Shown: positions 21,313 through 34,133, counted from the first letter of the stretch. The stretch is 64,000 bases of DNA from Incurvaria masculella (GCA_946894095.1 OX335641.1:8698501-8762500); one strand, 5' to 3'. The notes: generated by a model from the letters alone, not told the origin. Translations and numbers: made by a program.

Positions 21313-21439
21313 CCCACACAATAAAAGTATTTTTTTGTATTATCTTCAATCATCAAGAGTATATTTTTGTAATTTTAATTATTTTGATAACAAAAAATAT
21401 TGGTCAATATAATCATTGTATAAAATGGAGATAGTAAAA

Positions 21440-21605
21440 ATCATGTTTGGGATGGTTCATAGGTGTCCCATGCCAGAACTTGCCATATATATTGCAACTG
21501 AATGCAAAGCACGGACAAATTATTTTCATTCGAATTGCCGCTTTGACCATCGTTTGTTTAACAACCCGGGCTGAATTAACCCTACCACCGAGTTTTACGT
21601 GGAAT
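21440..21605 (-). mobile_element. Old SINE relic
   Basis: CCCATGCCAGAACTTGCC, TTGCCGCTTTGACCATCG, CAACCCGGGC, TAACCCTACCACC and TTTTACGTGGAATC occur in SINE order. It is diverged and lacks both head and T-run. Confidence 0.6.
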
Positions 21606-22343
21606 CAAAATCACAAATGACAAATCCTTTAGTCGCCGCCCGTGAATATAAAGTTCGAATTAACCCCTACAATGTATTTTTTTGTCAAACAAATCGACTA
21701 TATGTTCATCACCTGCGTTTGTTCATTTGTTTAAGTAATAAGATAATTTTTGTTCTTCACTTATTTCTCAGTTACGTATTTCAATATGTTTTCATATTCG
21801 TTAGCAAACAAGCGAACAGGTAGAAGTTTTTTTCACAATGGCGTTGCCCTGACCTACACCAACCTACACCTTAAAGCCGCATTCGGGGACAAAGGAGTCG
21901 TCCTTTCACGCACGTGGTTGGGTTTTGAAAAGATTAAAGTAACGAAAAAAATCTCTTTTGGGCAACTCTTTTGCAAACTTGCTCGGTGCTGTGAAAGTCG
22001 AGAAATTAGCCACGTATCGATATCTTTTTTATTTCTTAGAATAACTATGACTTAACTATAGCTTAAAACGTTAATAAGTGTTAATTAATGCCTTCGAGGA
22101 ATACAAATAATGCACAAACAGTGCCCAGGGAAAAGGCACAAATATTTAACTTTTAGAGCTGGACATTTGTTTATGTAATATTTTTCCTAAAAACCTAAGT
22201 CAATCTTTATAAATATACTATAGTTCCGTTATCACCAAACTAGCCTTCTATAATGTTTCCTAGGTCCGGTATTGAATTGGTATCTAATATATTAGATGTC
22301 TATTTTAATACTAGTTAGTATTCGTAGTAGTAGTTAGTATCCC
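21606..22343. other. AT-rich non-coding sequence
   Basis: A 101-codon open frame at 21750-22055 (plus) has no recognisable domain and AT-driven composition, so I do not call it. Nothing else recognised. Confidence 0.4.
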
Positions 22344-22463
22344 AGGTGGGAAGACGACATCAAGTGCGTCGGCGGAAAGCAGTGGTTCCGTACCGCTGAG
22401 GGCCGGGAGGACTGGAGAAGGATTGGAGAGGCGTATGTCCAGCAGTGGACGCAAACACGCTGA
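22344..22463 (+). pseudogene. LINE ORF2 C-terminal fragment
   Basis: Forty codons in frame end at a TGA: RWEDDIKCVGGKQWFRTAEG, then REDWRRIGEAYVQQWT. The arrangement RWEDD..W.RTA..R..W..GEAYVQQWT is the characteristic end of ORF2 of a common insect LINE (RTE-like in my judgement). No upstream reverse transcriptase is present, so this is a 5'-truncated insertion. The frame itself is intact. Confidence 0.85.
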
Positions 22464-23872
22464 CTGACTAGTATTCGTTTAGGTTAGTGTTACAGTTACG
22501 ACTATTTATCTCCTCCTCAAACTTTCACTTCAAAAACCCGAAGGAAATTAAATAAAACCTTAACATGTTTTGACATCCCTATTGTTGTAGGGCGTATCCA
22601 TTTACATTGACTTTTTGTGAGACCAAAAAACTCCAAACAAGTGCACACACTTCCCAACTTGTCAGGTTTTGCACCCAGACGGTCTGCTCCGACCTCATGA
22701 GGCCCAAGTCTGAGGATTTATTATTCGTGTACTTCGTCTTATATTTTGTAACTTATTAAAAATTCCTTCTGGAGGATTATTTTTAAAGAAGGGTATGGAA
22801 TGGATATAAAATAATTGCATGGTTTTATTATATGCCCGTTCTTATTAAATCTAAGGAAATACGGTGTTGTCTGTTGACATGAGTCCACTCCTACTTTAAT
22901 GGAGAATGCTCCGTGAAGGTATTCAATATGTTTCCTCCAATTCTCATTCGTTTGTTTTCCTTTATGAGGTGCACATGTGTGTTTACATTAATGAACACTG
23001 TTGGATGCGTCATTTATTTTTAATACGGTTCAATTATTACGGATGGAGAAGAATCTTCAAGAACCTCATAAAAAAAGCACAATCATTTTATGTTTCGGCA
23101 CAAAATTGGAATGGATTCAAACATCCAAAATATTTGAAAACTCAATCTATGTTCTTATGAAATTTTGGAGTTTTTGTCCATATAGCAGGTTTAGATTGCT
23201 CATGGATACTGTCTCAATTGTTGTCAGTTGTTACTGTTTAAAATAAGTATCATTTTTCAGATTGATCAATTCATCTTCCCGATTAACAATAGTGCCAAGA
23301 CCTAATAAAACTGTTTAAAATATATCCACCCATAAAAACATATTTATGTAAACAGAGACAGTTGCAAAAATGTGGCTCCCGGGAATTTAACACTCGCTCT
23401 CAGTGTTTCCAGCGGTTGACATAAGTCGACCATTTCGATGTTTTCCTTTACTATCATTTTATTCTAACATTAAAACTCAACTAAACTCAAAATATTCCCA
23501 AACTCTAATTCCATTTGTAAGTGAATCATTAAAATTCTTGATACACTTTCGAGTCGAAAACAGTCCATGCCAAGTCCTACCGAGATAGGCAATAAAATGT
23601 GATAATCCGTCCTTTGAAATAAAGGGCCAGCGTGCAGCTGCACAAATACATAAATAAGACGAGCATTGGTTTGATTATTTCTTTAGTGATGAGACTGCAC
23701 GGTATTGCAACGCCTACACAAACGGTCGAAACGCATCTTCGAACGCACACATTGTCAAGGACTACTCGCATTTAGTTTATTTCAATAGACAAGATAAGCT
23801 ATAGCATACAAAAGGAGAGGGTTAAGCTTCGTGGGAGCGAGCTATATGTTTACCTTTTTTAAAAGCGTATTT
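22464..23872. other. AT-rich non-coding sequence
   Basis: No gene supported. Overlapping open frames at 22906-23246 are low-complexity and show no domain. Confidence 0.4.
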
Positions 23873-24150
23873 TTTTATGTGACTGGACATGGATGGCTAA
23901 TACCACACCTACTATCGTGATATTACCGCAATGCACATCATGGGAACTAGGTGTCATGCCAGGAACTTCCTTTTATTGCTCAGCTATATTGAACTGGATA
24001 GAAAATAAATTTTCATTGTGTTTTCGACCATCGTTCATTCAATGCGATGGTACCAACCTGGCCGAGATTAACCCTATCACCAGGTAAGTAAGGAAGAGGA
24101 CCTACAGTCTAATGTGGAATCCGAACCACGAACGACGAATCCTATAGTCG
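23873..24150 (-). mobile_element. SINE copy, head truncated
   Basis: T-run, ATGTGACTGGACATGGATGG, GGGAACTAGGTGTCATGCC, ATGCGATGGTACCAACCTGG, and AATCCGAACCACGAACG. The 5S-like and A-box parts are missing. Confidence 0.85.
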
Positions 24151-24480
24151 GCTCTTACGACATGCACGGGAAGAAATTCAGTTGGCCCAATTGTATTATT
24201 TTTACGTGCCGGAACTCACATTCTTCTATCTATTCGTCATTCAATCTTATAATTGATAGACCCATGAGTCAAAACAGAAGTCCTTTTTAATTATTATGGC
24301 TAAAAACATTAATATAACATTATTATTTTAAATGCTATCACCTACAGAATAATTAAAAGTTTTTAAAGTTTGAGAGCAACCCAACCACTAAATAACCCTC
24401 CTCATTGCACCCCTATTGTGCTGAAGGCATATTTTTTCTGAAGTAAATATACTTTTTCGTACTAAGCATGTACGTCGCTT
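24151..24480. other. Non-coding sequence
   Basis: Nothing recognised between the SINE and the tandem duplication. Confidence 0.4.
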
Positions 24481-24858
24481 ATTCCAAGGAATAAGCTTTC
24501 TTCTTTAAAATCTCTAGGTCCAGCCGTTCAGGCTATGGGTTGCGCGTCAGTCAGTAACATTATTTTTTTTCTCAGTACAGATAAAAGAGTATGATTAAAA
24601 TACTTGCTTCAACGATACTTTAAGTGGTGTATCTGAACATTTATACGTCTCGATACATGCCCTCGACGTATTCCAAGGAATAAGCTTTCTTCTTTAAAAT
24701 CTCTAGGTCCAGCCGTTCAGGCTATGGGTTGCGCGTCAGTCAGTAACATTATTTTTTTTCTCAGTACAGATAAAAGAGTATGATTAAAATACTTGCTTCA
24801 ACGATACTTTAAGTGGTGTATCTGAACATTTATACGTCTCGATACATGCCCTCGACGT
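24481..24858. repeat. Perfect 189-bp tandem duplication (2 units)
   Basis: Units at 24481-24669 and 24670-24858 both run from ATTCCAAGGAATAAGC to CATGCCCTCGACGT. I found no difference between them on reading, so the duplication is recent or is an assembly artefact. Each unit includes TCTAGGTCCAGCCGTTCAGG, a motif common in degraded insect transposons. Confidence 0.93.
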
Positions 24859-25071
24859 TGATCCATAATTTGTTTGACAAAACCGAACACCGCGTCCACC
24901 GCAGGACGACAATCATAACGAGGACATCGCGTGTCACCATGCAATAATCTTGCGGGGACTTGGGACATCTCGTGCTAAAATAACTAATGATAATTTAACC
25001 CAATTTATCCGTCTACCCTAAGGATTTTTTACTATTTGTAGGGCTGTCACGATATTTTTGGTATTGTGGTA

Positions 25072-25215
25072 TTTTTTTATGTGACTGGACATGTATGGCT
25101 AATACAAAATCCACTGCATTCCTGAAGGAATTGTGTTCCATGCCATAACCTTATCTTTATGAGCACGGCTACTTTGAATTAACTGACAATTTTTCATCTC
25201 ATGCGATTGTACCAA
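25072..25215 (-). mobile_element. SINE relic with internal deletions
   Basis: TTTTTTATGTGACTGGACATG, CATTCCTGAAGGAATTG, CCATGCCATAACCTTATC, GAGCACGGCTAC, ATGCGATTGTACCAAC. The CATTCCTGAAGGAATT block is shared with the tRNA-head copy at 12290. Confidence 0.7.
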
Positions 25216-25351
25216 CAATAATTTTATGATTTCTTAATTTATGATCGATATTTGTTTTATTATTGAACAGGACATTCTTTTAGAGGGTAAATCCTGGTGA
25301 GACTCTTTCAATCTTTTTTTTAAATGAATGCACCTTTTAATGTTCATAAGC

Positions 25352-25898
25352 TTAAGGTGGCCCATCCCGCTCATCTACCCATACAAAAGGGAAAAGAAGA
25401 TCACGCCCATATTTCTTGTCAGAGATCCAAAATTTTGCTCAAAATAGCTTTATTTGATCGAACTAGATGTCTGATGACCATTGGCATTGTAAAATTGTGT
25501 TTGGTTTCTAAGTTATAAGGTCCGAAAGTTCGAATTTTTCGCGCGTTTTATACAATAACTTTGGAGGTGGATTACGCAATGATAATCGCAATGGTAAGAA
25601 CATCGTAAAAAGATTAGTCATCAGACATAGCTTATTTAATCAAGATTTATGATCTATTTGGTTTTTGTTAGATTTTTGACTACAGCGGTCGTGGTTTACT
25701 TTTAGCTTTAAGTCGTTTTGAAATAAATATTTTCGTAAATCTTGCATAGTGCACATCGTCTTTTTTGTGGACATGTTGCATCTTCCTCATCACGGAGCCC
25801 GTCTTATTCTTTGAAACAGAGAAGGTCCCAGAGCGCAACAGCACGGTTTTGTACCGAGGCCGCGAATGAGTTAGGCCCGCCGGGTTGAGCCACCTTAA
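25352..25898 (+). mobile_element. TTAA-flanked MITE, copy 1
   Basis: TTAA (25352-25355), then GGTGGCCCATCCCGC, and at the other end CGGGTTGAGCCACC followed by TTAA (25895-25898). The inverted ends and TTAA duplication are the signature of piggyBac- or Kolobok-type elements. No transposase is encoded. A second copy at 34134-34657 is alignable throughout (for example ATTTCTTGTCAGAGATCC, CGAACTAGATGTCTGATGAC). Confidence 0.88.
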
Positions 25899-26834
25899 GA
25901 GAACAATTTTGAAGAAAGTAAAGTTTTAAATACCTTTCTTAAACCCGACGTTTCGAAAGGATTTGCATCCAATCGTGGTCACGGGAGAACTATAGCAGCT
26001 CGCCTTCACCACCGAGTACTTGCTACCCTCACATTTACATTTAAGTCATTGCTAGGGATGTCCCTACACACAACACTGAACACATTGCCAGGTTTTTCAG
26101 CACTAGAACAACTTTTTATATGCGCATTAAATGGACTGATTACCAGATTCCATGCCGTAGATAATTTGTATCCATCTTCCCAATTGAGATCTTCATGTTT
26201 TTTTATTTCAATAGCTTGAAGTATAATTCATGGATAGTAATGACGCTCGGTGGAGATTTTTGGGCCATGGAGCTCGATCCAATCACGAATTCGCGAGCAG
26301 AGCACATCGACACCGGAACAAACTATTGCATCGATTTAATTCACTACTGAATTCAAATAGTTTTATGCAAATGGTATGTATGTTTTCAAATAGTTTTATG
26401 TAAATCTAATATTCCAGATTTTAAAAAGGTATTTAAAATGTTGAGAAATCATAGAATTAATTCATAAAGTGAAACGAATTAAGGAAATGTTATGTATTAT
26501 AATTAACTTAATAAATCTGCGTCGCCAACCCTAAACGAAATCAAATGAAACATATTACAAGAACGCCCCTCATACCCGCATCAGGTCTGTCCACCTGCTC
26601 CTACAGGGACAACAGAGCATATTCGTTCGTATCTACATAGCTCCCACGACGAATTGGCATCATAAGAGTTACATTTCGTACAATATCGAAAGACATTAGG
26701 GGGAACGATTCATGTGTGTGCAATATAAAAAACCGCGTGGGGGTTCCGCCACGGAAAACTCATATAAGTTGTGCCACTGCATTTATGCCCATGCATGTCG
26801 TGAGGGTAACTAAGGGATACGTGTCATTCGTCGT
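25899..26834. other. Non-coding sequence
   Basis: No gene supported. The stretch around 25930-26010 (AACCCGACGTTTCGAAAGGA, TCGTGGTCACGGGAG) resembles a common dispersed motif of arthropod genomes, but the boundaries are not visible. Confidence 0.35.
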
Positions 26835-26960
26835 TCGGATTCCACGTGTAATACTTCCTTACTTACTACGTTGAAGGGTTTATTCCTCCTAGGTTAGTAC
26901 CATCACAGTGATTGAACGACGGTTGTAGCGAGGAAGATAACAAATGCAATGAAAGGGGAA
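26835..26960 (+). mobile_element. SINE middle relic
   Basis: CGTTCGGATTCCACGTGTAA, CTTCCTTACTTACTACG, AGGGTTTATTCC, AGGTTAGTACCATC and TGAACGACGGTTG match the SINE region after the B box in order. Confidence 0.65.
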
Positions 26961-28013
26961 TGCATTAGAATTAAAATGTTCCGTTTTTTTTTGAGCCAGA
27001 AAGCAAAAAACTAATGCAATTTTTCTTCCGGAGTTATGAACCTATTAAGGTTTCAGTTAATAGTCGGAAAATCTGAATAACCAGATATTCAGATATTTAT
27101 TATATATTATAATCTTCCTAAAGCATCGTTAGATGACGAAAGTGCACAGGAAATCTATCCCATTTCCCTAATTAGTTTAAATGGATAGAACTAAACAAAC
27201 AATAAACCCCGATTCGATGTGATGTTGCACGGAAATGATTTTATTGGTCACTTAGTGGTTTTTTATGTCTTTTAATATTTTGATCGCATGTGATGTGAAA
27301 ATTATTCGACATAATTAATCGATAACGGTTATTTTAGATTAATCAGAGATTGATCTTTTGAGATTGAACTTAATATATTAGAATTTGGTGTATTTATTGT
27401 TTATGTATGTGTATAATACGGTACAGATACGCTTTTGTTCTTTTTTCCCTCTTGTATTTTTAATTTATTATTTATATGTTTCCCTAGTAATCTTACTTTT
27501 TCTTAAAAATACCAGTATATTTATTCCAGTTTGATAGAAAAATATTATTTTGTTTTTTTTGCAAAGTCAACGCAATAACTGTATAAATGAACACAAAAAG
27601 GTCGTAGAATGAGAAAGTTGCATACTATTTTGACAGATCTGTGTGGATTCTTAGCTTAAGGACAACGAAAATACCGCTTTATAAAAAACAAAACAGGCTA
27701 TAATTTCATGGATAAACAGTCTTCAAACTGTTAATGATTGAATTCAAACCTCGTAAAGTGATTTAAATGGTGATTTGTTAATGCGGCTTGCGTGTGGGGA
27801 GAGTGATGCTTGATATAAATAACTTTGACCGTATTTTCGCTTCATGGCTTTTGCTGAGATGATAGATATAACAACAAATGCGTTGAATCATAATACATTT
27901 ACATGATTCAAATAATCCTAGTAAAGAGCAGACTATATATGGTGTGGTGGATCCTGTTTACGGAAATTTTAAATTTTGTGTTTGAAATATACTGATAGTT
28001 AACTTTACTGAAG
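26961..28013. other. AT-rich non-coding sequence
   Basis: Nothing recognised. Confidence 0.45.
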
Positions 28014-28400
28014 TTTTTTTTTTTTATGTGACTGGACATGGATGACTAATGCCACAAGTTCTGTCATGGTATTAGCCCAACACACCACATGGGAACTAGG
28101 TGCCATGCCAGGACCTTCCTTATATTGCACGGCTACATTGAACTGGATGGAAAACACAGACAATTTTCATTGCCGCTTCGACCATCGTTCATCCAATGCG
28201 ATGGTACCAACCCGGGCGGGATAAACCCTGCCACCTAGTAAGTAAGGAAGGGGACCTACAGCTTAACGTGGAATCCGAACCACGGCCAGCCTCTCTCAAC
28301 GGTCGAATGGTCACCCATCCAAGACGAGACCGGACCCAGCGTTGCTTAACTTCGGAGAGCGATCGCCGAAGTGTCGCGCCACTGGGCCACTGAGGCTGAC
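28014..28400 (-). mobile_element. Full-length SINE with tRNA/5S composite head
   Basis: It is the reverse-complement counterpart of 17076-17458 and nearly identical to it. The T-run (28014-28025) follows GAAG, and the right border is followed by GAAGTTACTC, giving a possible 6-bp target duplication, GAAGTT. The head is intact, including GGTCACCCATCCAAGAC and CGTTGCTTAACTTCGG on the plus strand (5S-like, reversed). Open frames on the plus strand at 28042-28393 are SINE artefacts. Confidence 0.92.
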
Positions 28401-30939
28401 GAAGTTACTCGCTATAAGTTATTTTTTACTAACGACGCCTATGATATTTTAAAAATATTATTTACATAAGAGGCAAATACATTTGTTTTTATTTATTCAA
28501 TTGTATGTCAAATCACAATGGAACGACATCTCATGGTAGGTTTTATTTTTCACCATTTTTACAAACTATATTTATATATATAATAACTTAAAATAATTCG
28601 TTTTTTTATTTTATCGAAAGTGTAAGTTTTGTCAAGTTTGAAATGTCATTAATTATCGGTTTAATGACATTTAATTTTTATGAAACATGATTATTTTTTG
28701 CATAAATTCACAAAACAAACACACAATATAGTGTTTGAAAAAACTACAAAGGCGTAATATTTCACTGGTTTGTTATTAGAGTAAACATGTCGGACTTTAA
28801 AAAACACACACATTTCGAAAATATGAAATCCGTAAGACTTTGACCTCTGTACAAGTTCGTTTGGCTTAATACAGCCTAAGATATCTCTCCTGTAACTTCC
28901 ACAAGGCCTTCCTCCATGGCTCCATTGACCGTTCAAACGCTATGTTTAATGTATTCGGGTCGATTAGTATTAAAATCTATAGTTATAAACGAATACAGCT
29001 GTAAATGTCGATATTCTTAAATATGGGTGACTTTTCAAAACTAACACCTTAAAAATTAATAGGTTGTCTATGACGCCTTTACTTATTCGTATTATAAATT
29101 AACCTGTCAAACGCTATAAAAGTCGGCCATATTTAAAACATTGACCATAAAGTGCCCCCTCTCAGCTTAAGAAGCTCCCCAAAAACATCAAACATTAATA
29201 ATCGTGCTACTCGCTGCGGCGTTAAACAATTTTATTGATCAATTAAAAGTGCTTTATTACACGCTCATTTGGGATTAAAATAATAGGAAAAATCATTACG
29301 GAAAAAAACCCATTTACAGGGCAGGATAAATCATTAAAACCTGTATATGCGAGAAAATGTAATGTTACACCTTTATTTTTATTAAATTTACTAAATTTTT
29401 TTTTTTTACCAAAACCCAGCATATCAAGATATAATTTTCTGGAAAAGTTTTATAATTACTGTTAACATATAATTTTCAAAATATTATACTTAGCACTATT
29501 GCTAAGTATGTGCTGTTTTAATTGTTGCCAAAGAACCTTAATTTAAATTTACGTGTTTTTTTTAGATTTATGCTCCTTAAAATAAAAAAAATGTCATAGG
29601 ATCACTATTTTGTCCCTTTTTAAGGAACGAGTGGAGGCCATTTATGTATATGGCATCTGTTGACGCTCGCAAACAAATTAAAATCTACAGGGTTCTTTCC
29701 GTTGACCTGAAATCGTGCAATTAGGCTACATGCAAACTCGCACAATTAATGGATTTTGGAATATTTAATTGTATCACACAAGAAGAAAATCGTCTGATGG
29801 ACGAAGTATCAACATAAAACGTTTTACGGAAACCTCGGTCCGCAAATAAGTATCGCACTTTATCGGTTTTTAACTTGAACCTATAATGTTTTCATTCGTC
29901 GTATGAAAAATGTACTTTTCCAATATCGCAATTAGCTTCTAAAGACTCAAAATGATAAAATGGTAGAACATTTGAGATGAAATGATTGCACGTAAATACC
30001 CCTGCCATACTAAACCGCCCTATTTCGAACGATTGCGCTACAGTGACAAGCGACTCTTTATTCTTTTCCTAAGTTATTGAGATCGTTAAGAGCGATAGGG
30101 ACGCGGTGTTTTTAAATTTAACGGTTTTAAAATGAAACTGCCTAAGACAAAGGGCAGTAAACAGGGTCGCAGTGCGGTGATACTCCGCCATCAGTGTCAT
30201 TATAGGTTAGGGAGACGGATGTCCCCTGAGCATAGACAAACTGTGACAATCTCTTCATTAGATAGCTAGGAACATTAAAGTACAAAGGTAATTTGAACTT
30301 AAAGATAAAAAATCGCTTTGACAGCTGCGGTTTTCTCGACTGAAAGGTTCCTGATTCCTGAGCAAGGAATTCCATGGCTGGCGTAAAACACAAAAAATTG
30401 TCGATGTTGCATCTTTCATTCATTGCGGCGATCAACGCTTGGGCTAGTAAGGAAGGCGACCACAGTTATACATGTGATAAGAAAGACAGAGACAAATAAT
30501 TGTTTCAAAACCTTCGAAATAGTGATACTTAAACAATCAACCTAAATAAATCCAAATCAATGGCCAACTTATCTCTTAATCATACATTTCTGTGTAATTG
30601 ATATCAGACCGTAAACACGCATTAAACTATCGGTCATCGCCCCCTACAGGTGCTGGTCGCGGTTCAAGAAACCCATGCATCGCATGAGTCATGCGACCGT
30701 CGATAGCGGGTTCGATCTTGACCAAGGACATGTACCAACTTGTTCGAGTGCATTGTTAATGCAATTCTCAAAAAACTAGGCTGAAAGTGCGCGTCACTAC
30801 GCTCGTGCGAGCACACAAGTCGCACGTTGGGACTTTGAGGCAAAACTGAACAAGTCGTCTTTTTAAATTCCTAATTGTATTCACAACTTCAACATTACAT
30901 CTACAATTTTACAAATTTATTATTTTGAAGAATTTATAT
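28401..30939. other. AT-rich non-coding sequence
   Basis: No gene supported over 2.5 kb. Short open frames at 28691-28936 and 30142-30435 (both minus) have no domain I recognise. Around 30640-30730 a GC-richer block (GTGCTGGTCGCGGTTCAAG, TAGCGGGTTCGATCTTG) has a B-box-like GGTTCGATCTT but does not fold as a tRNA by inspection. Confidence 0.4.
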
Positions 30940-31215
30940 ATATAGAGTATTTAGTATTTATTTATTGATATTTATGTAGCTATATTTATGTACAGTTATA
31001 TAAGTTATATATTTAAGTTTAAGTATAATGTGTATTTGTTGTATATTGTGTAGGAATTATGTTTCCTCTAAAGCTATTTCTCCATAGTTACTACTCGCAC
31101 TACTGCTCACGATACCCAAAGGTAGACTGGTAGAAAATGCCTCCGGCATTAAGTTGTACCTTTTGCCCGAATGTTTTTTGAGTGCAATAAACTTATATAA
31201 ATATAAATAAATAAA
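30940..31215 (+). mobile_element. LINE 3' UTR fragment
   Basis: AAAGGTAGACTGGTAGAAAA, TGCCTCCGGCATTAAGTTG, ACCTTTTGCCCG, GTGCAATAAACTTATAT, then A/T repeats of the AAATAAATAAAT type. This block order (GGTAGACTGGTAGA, GCATTAAG, GCAATAAA) is known to me from 3' ends of lepidopteran non-LTR retrotransposons. No coding part is attached. Confidence 0.6.
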
Positions 31216-33330
31216 TACATAATTTTCCAAGAAACCAGTAAAAATTGCTCGTGAGACTTGGATTTAAAACCACACTCTGTCAACGTTCAGACGTCGTTAC
31301 GTAACTTTACAACTTTTTTGTAAATGGATTCATTTATTCAGCCTTTTCACGTGGATAACACCCCAACCATAGCAGGCATGAGAGTGCCAGTTCGTAGGAT
31401 GTGCGATACTTTGCAACAAAAAGCTCGTACATGACGATATGTTTGATTCATCCTGCCAAACATATAAGAAAATGTTCTTAAAGCAGTGTATATGTGACAT
31501 GCGTGGTTCAAATAAGTACATTAAGTTTTAGAGTTAGTATTTTTAACATAAAGTCTCATAGTATCTTTTCAGTTTATTTCATTGTTCGTTGATTTTTACA
31601 TTATTGTTAACTACTAAATCTTTGTTTTTCTACTTTTAGCTACTAGTTGTTTATGTTCATGATTGTAAACTTGGTATTTATTTTTTTAGTGTTTAAGTGA
31701 GAACTGCTAAGGAGACAGGTAAAGTGTTGTACTTCTTATCTATTTAAGTCTATGTTTATTATTTCTTGTTTCTGTTTGTTCTCCAAATAAATAAATTAAA
31801 ATAAAATAATAAATCTTCATTAAAATAATAAGGCCTCATATATATATATGAGGATGGCGGTAGGCATGCTGCGCGGGGCGGGGGTGATGTTTTTGAAATC
31901 ACGTTTACATTTTTACGTCTTTTGATTTTTTAAAATATTTATTTATTAGTTTCTAGACTTAGCGCACTCTCAACGTGAGCTTTTCTGTGCAGAATTAACA
32001 ATTGCTCACGAGTACATTTTTTGCACTTTCTACGGTACAGTTACGTTGCTCCGAGGATTCCCACGGCCATTGTATGATCCGTAAGAAGTCGTTTAAAATC
32101 ATTTTTAATCGCAAGTTGAGGTGTTTTTGCCTTATCTCTACTGACACGAGCGCAACGGTATCTACGTATAATGCGGTATTAACTGTTTGTTAATAATGCA
32201 TGCATTTTGTTCAATTAGATTCGATTTAATAAATGGACTAGAATATTATTTTTGGCAAAAAAAAAATGTTATCACTCTAAAGTACTCAACATTGCATGAG
32301 TACAAAAAAACAATGTCAATATTAAATTCGTTGTTATATATTATTAAATAAAAACGTGTGTTTCAATAAAGACATACAATTGGTAAAATTGCAGACAATA
32401 CTAGATAAAAATTATTAAATATAACATAAGATAAATAGTCGCAACAGAAACTAAAACAAACCAAAAGTAATCCTATCTAACGCCAAAAGTGAAATTTCTT
32501 CCATAAAAATTCTGTCAAAATTAGGTAAGAAACTAGTACTGTGAGTTAGTTTTAATTTTAGTTACGATTATTTATCTTAGCCGAAGTCATGGAGACTTAG
32601 CCGTTTGTGCGCAATCACCCCTTTGTGTGAGTCCTTGGTTCTGTATCGTGTTGCTTTTTCGAGGTTATTTCGATAATATATATCTTATCTATCTATCGGT
32701 TCAAGGTGAAGTATCCTAACTGGAGTGCTATTCATTCTGTTATCGTGTAAACAGCTGATGTATTCGAATTTTGTATGCAAAGCTATATCAATTTTATGAT
32801 TTATAAATGTTTTCAATGTATCCGTTTAGAGCATTATTTGAGATGATTTTGGATTAAATGACAAATTTAATTGAAAATGAGAATGTTTATTACTGATAAA
32901 AGCTAATTTTGTAATTAAATAAAGGCGAATTTTTCAATTCGGTCTATAGGGCCAAATCCGAAACTATAAGAAATAGCTAAAAACACTCAAAGGAGTCATG
33001 ATATTACATCCCCCAATAATTACAGCATATGTTCCTTGTAATAAAGGTAACCTAACGTAAACTTGTCTATATTACCTAACATAACTTACCCTGTATGCAA
33101 TAAAATCACATAATATCTAGTGATGTAAACAAAATTCATAATAATCCCGCATTTCGTATTGTCACTACATGAATGATATATTTTTATAATATGACTGCGA
33201 TATTCCTACACTGCTTTTTTTATCGATTTCAGAAGAGCAATACTTAAAACTCTGAAAAACAGGTTTTTCACTTCCCGTTTTTGCATTACCTCTCTTTATA
33301 TACTGAATTATTAAAACCATTTTCATTATA
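31216..33330. other. AT-rich non-coding sequence
   Basis: No gene supported. A perfect inverted repeat, CCTCATATATATATATGAGG, lies at 31834-31853, followed by a short G-rich run (GCGCGGGGCGGGGGTG). A possible second LINE-like A/T tail ends near 31815. Confidence 0.4.
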
Positions 33331-33567
33331 GAGTTCCGTAACTAAAGGGGCCCAACGGAACCCTATTACTAAGCATCCGCTGTCCGTCCGTCCGTCCGTC
33401 CATCCGCCCGTTCGCATTGTGTGTAATTATTTTATATTGCTATAACAATAAATAGATAATATAAAAGAATATATATTAAAATGAAAGGGGGTTTGTTGTG
33501 TTAAATCTTGTACGATGGTACGGAACCCTTCGTATGCGAGTCCGATTTGCACTTGGCCGGTTTTTTT
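33331..33567 (-). mobile_element. CCGT-microsatellite repeat family, copy 5 (shortened)
   Basis: GAGTTCCGTAACTAAAGGGG, CGGAACCCTATTACTAAGC, a short CCGT array, then a jump to the internal region and the end GTACGGAACCCTTCGTATGC with TTGGCCGGTTTTTT. The hairpin is mutated (GCGAGTCCGATTTGC). Confidence 0.85.
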
Positions 33568-33910
33568 ACTACTAAGTTTCAAATCCAGCTTGTAATCCAG
33601 CATAAGAATAATTAGATACCATTTCGAGTGAAACATACTGACAAGTTATGGGTAAGTAGGCCATTGACCAGACGCAAATTTTATCGCCTTGGAAAGCATC
33701 AACAAAGTCAATATTGTTTAGTCACTGTCAAAGACAATGCCGACGCGAAAACCACAAGGCGATAAGACCCCACTGCAAGGGTCACAACAAAACGATGTTA
33801 CACAAAATATGAACGTGTTAATTTGTACATATTTGTTTAACCGCAAAAGGTTAATTAATTGTGTTTGTTTCGCTTCGTAAAGCGACATGTATTGACGAGT
33901 TGGCTTACTT
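33568..33910. other. Non-coding sequence
   Basis: Nothing recognised. Confidence 0.4.
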
Positions 33911-34133
33911 TTCATTATATACTAGCTGAGGTACCCAGCTCCGCTCTGGTCAATGTCGTTTTGGACTGATGACGCGCTCAATTATTTCCTGGATATTATA
34001 TAAGTTCCCCATACAAACTTTCATTCCCTATTTCGACCTTTCGAGTTTATTTTTCGCTACAAAAGATAACATTTGTTCTTGTCCAAAGTCTAGACTATCT
34101 CTATACCGAAATTCACCAAAATTTGATCAGCTG
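33911..34133 (+). repeat. TAGCTGAG repeat, 5' part (interrupted by MITE)
   Basis: It starts TACTAGCTGAGGTACCCAGC and GGTCAATGTCGTTTTGGAC, then CCCCATACAAACTTTCATTCC, and ends CCAAAATTTGATCAGCTG. The sequence continues after the MITE at 34658 with GGCGTGAAAAGGCAACAG. Joining the two flanks by eye restores the usual order of such insect repeats: ...ATTTGATCAGCTGTTAAGGCG... Confidence 0.6.

Noticed and set aside
21750..22055. 101-codon open frame
   Set aside because: No domain, no promoter or splice context, composition follows local AT richness.
28042..28393. Two overlapping 60-65 codon frames, also seen at 17083-17280, 20212-20478 and 11545-11857
   Set aside because: They are frames through SINE copies, a pol III-type element without coding function.
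30642..30722. Possible tRNA gene (GGTTCGATCTT)
   Set aside because: Only a loose B-box match; I could not form an acceptor stem or anticodon arm around it.
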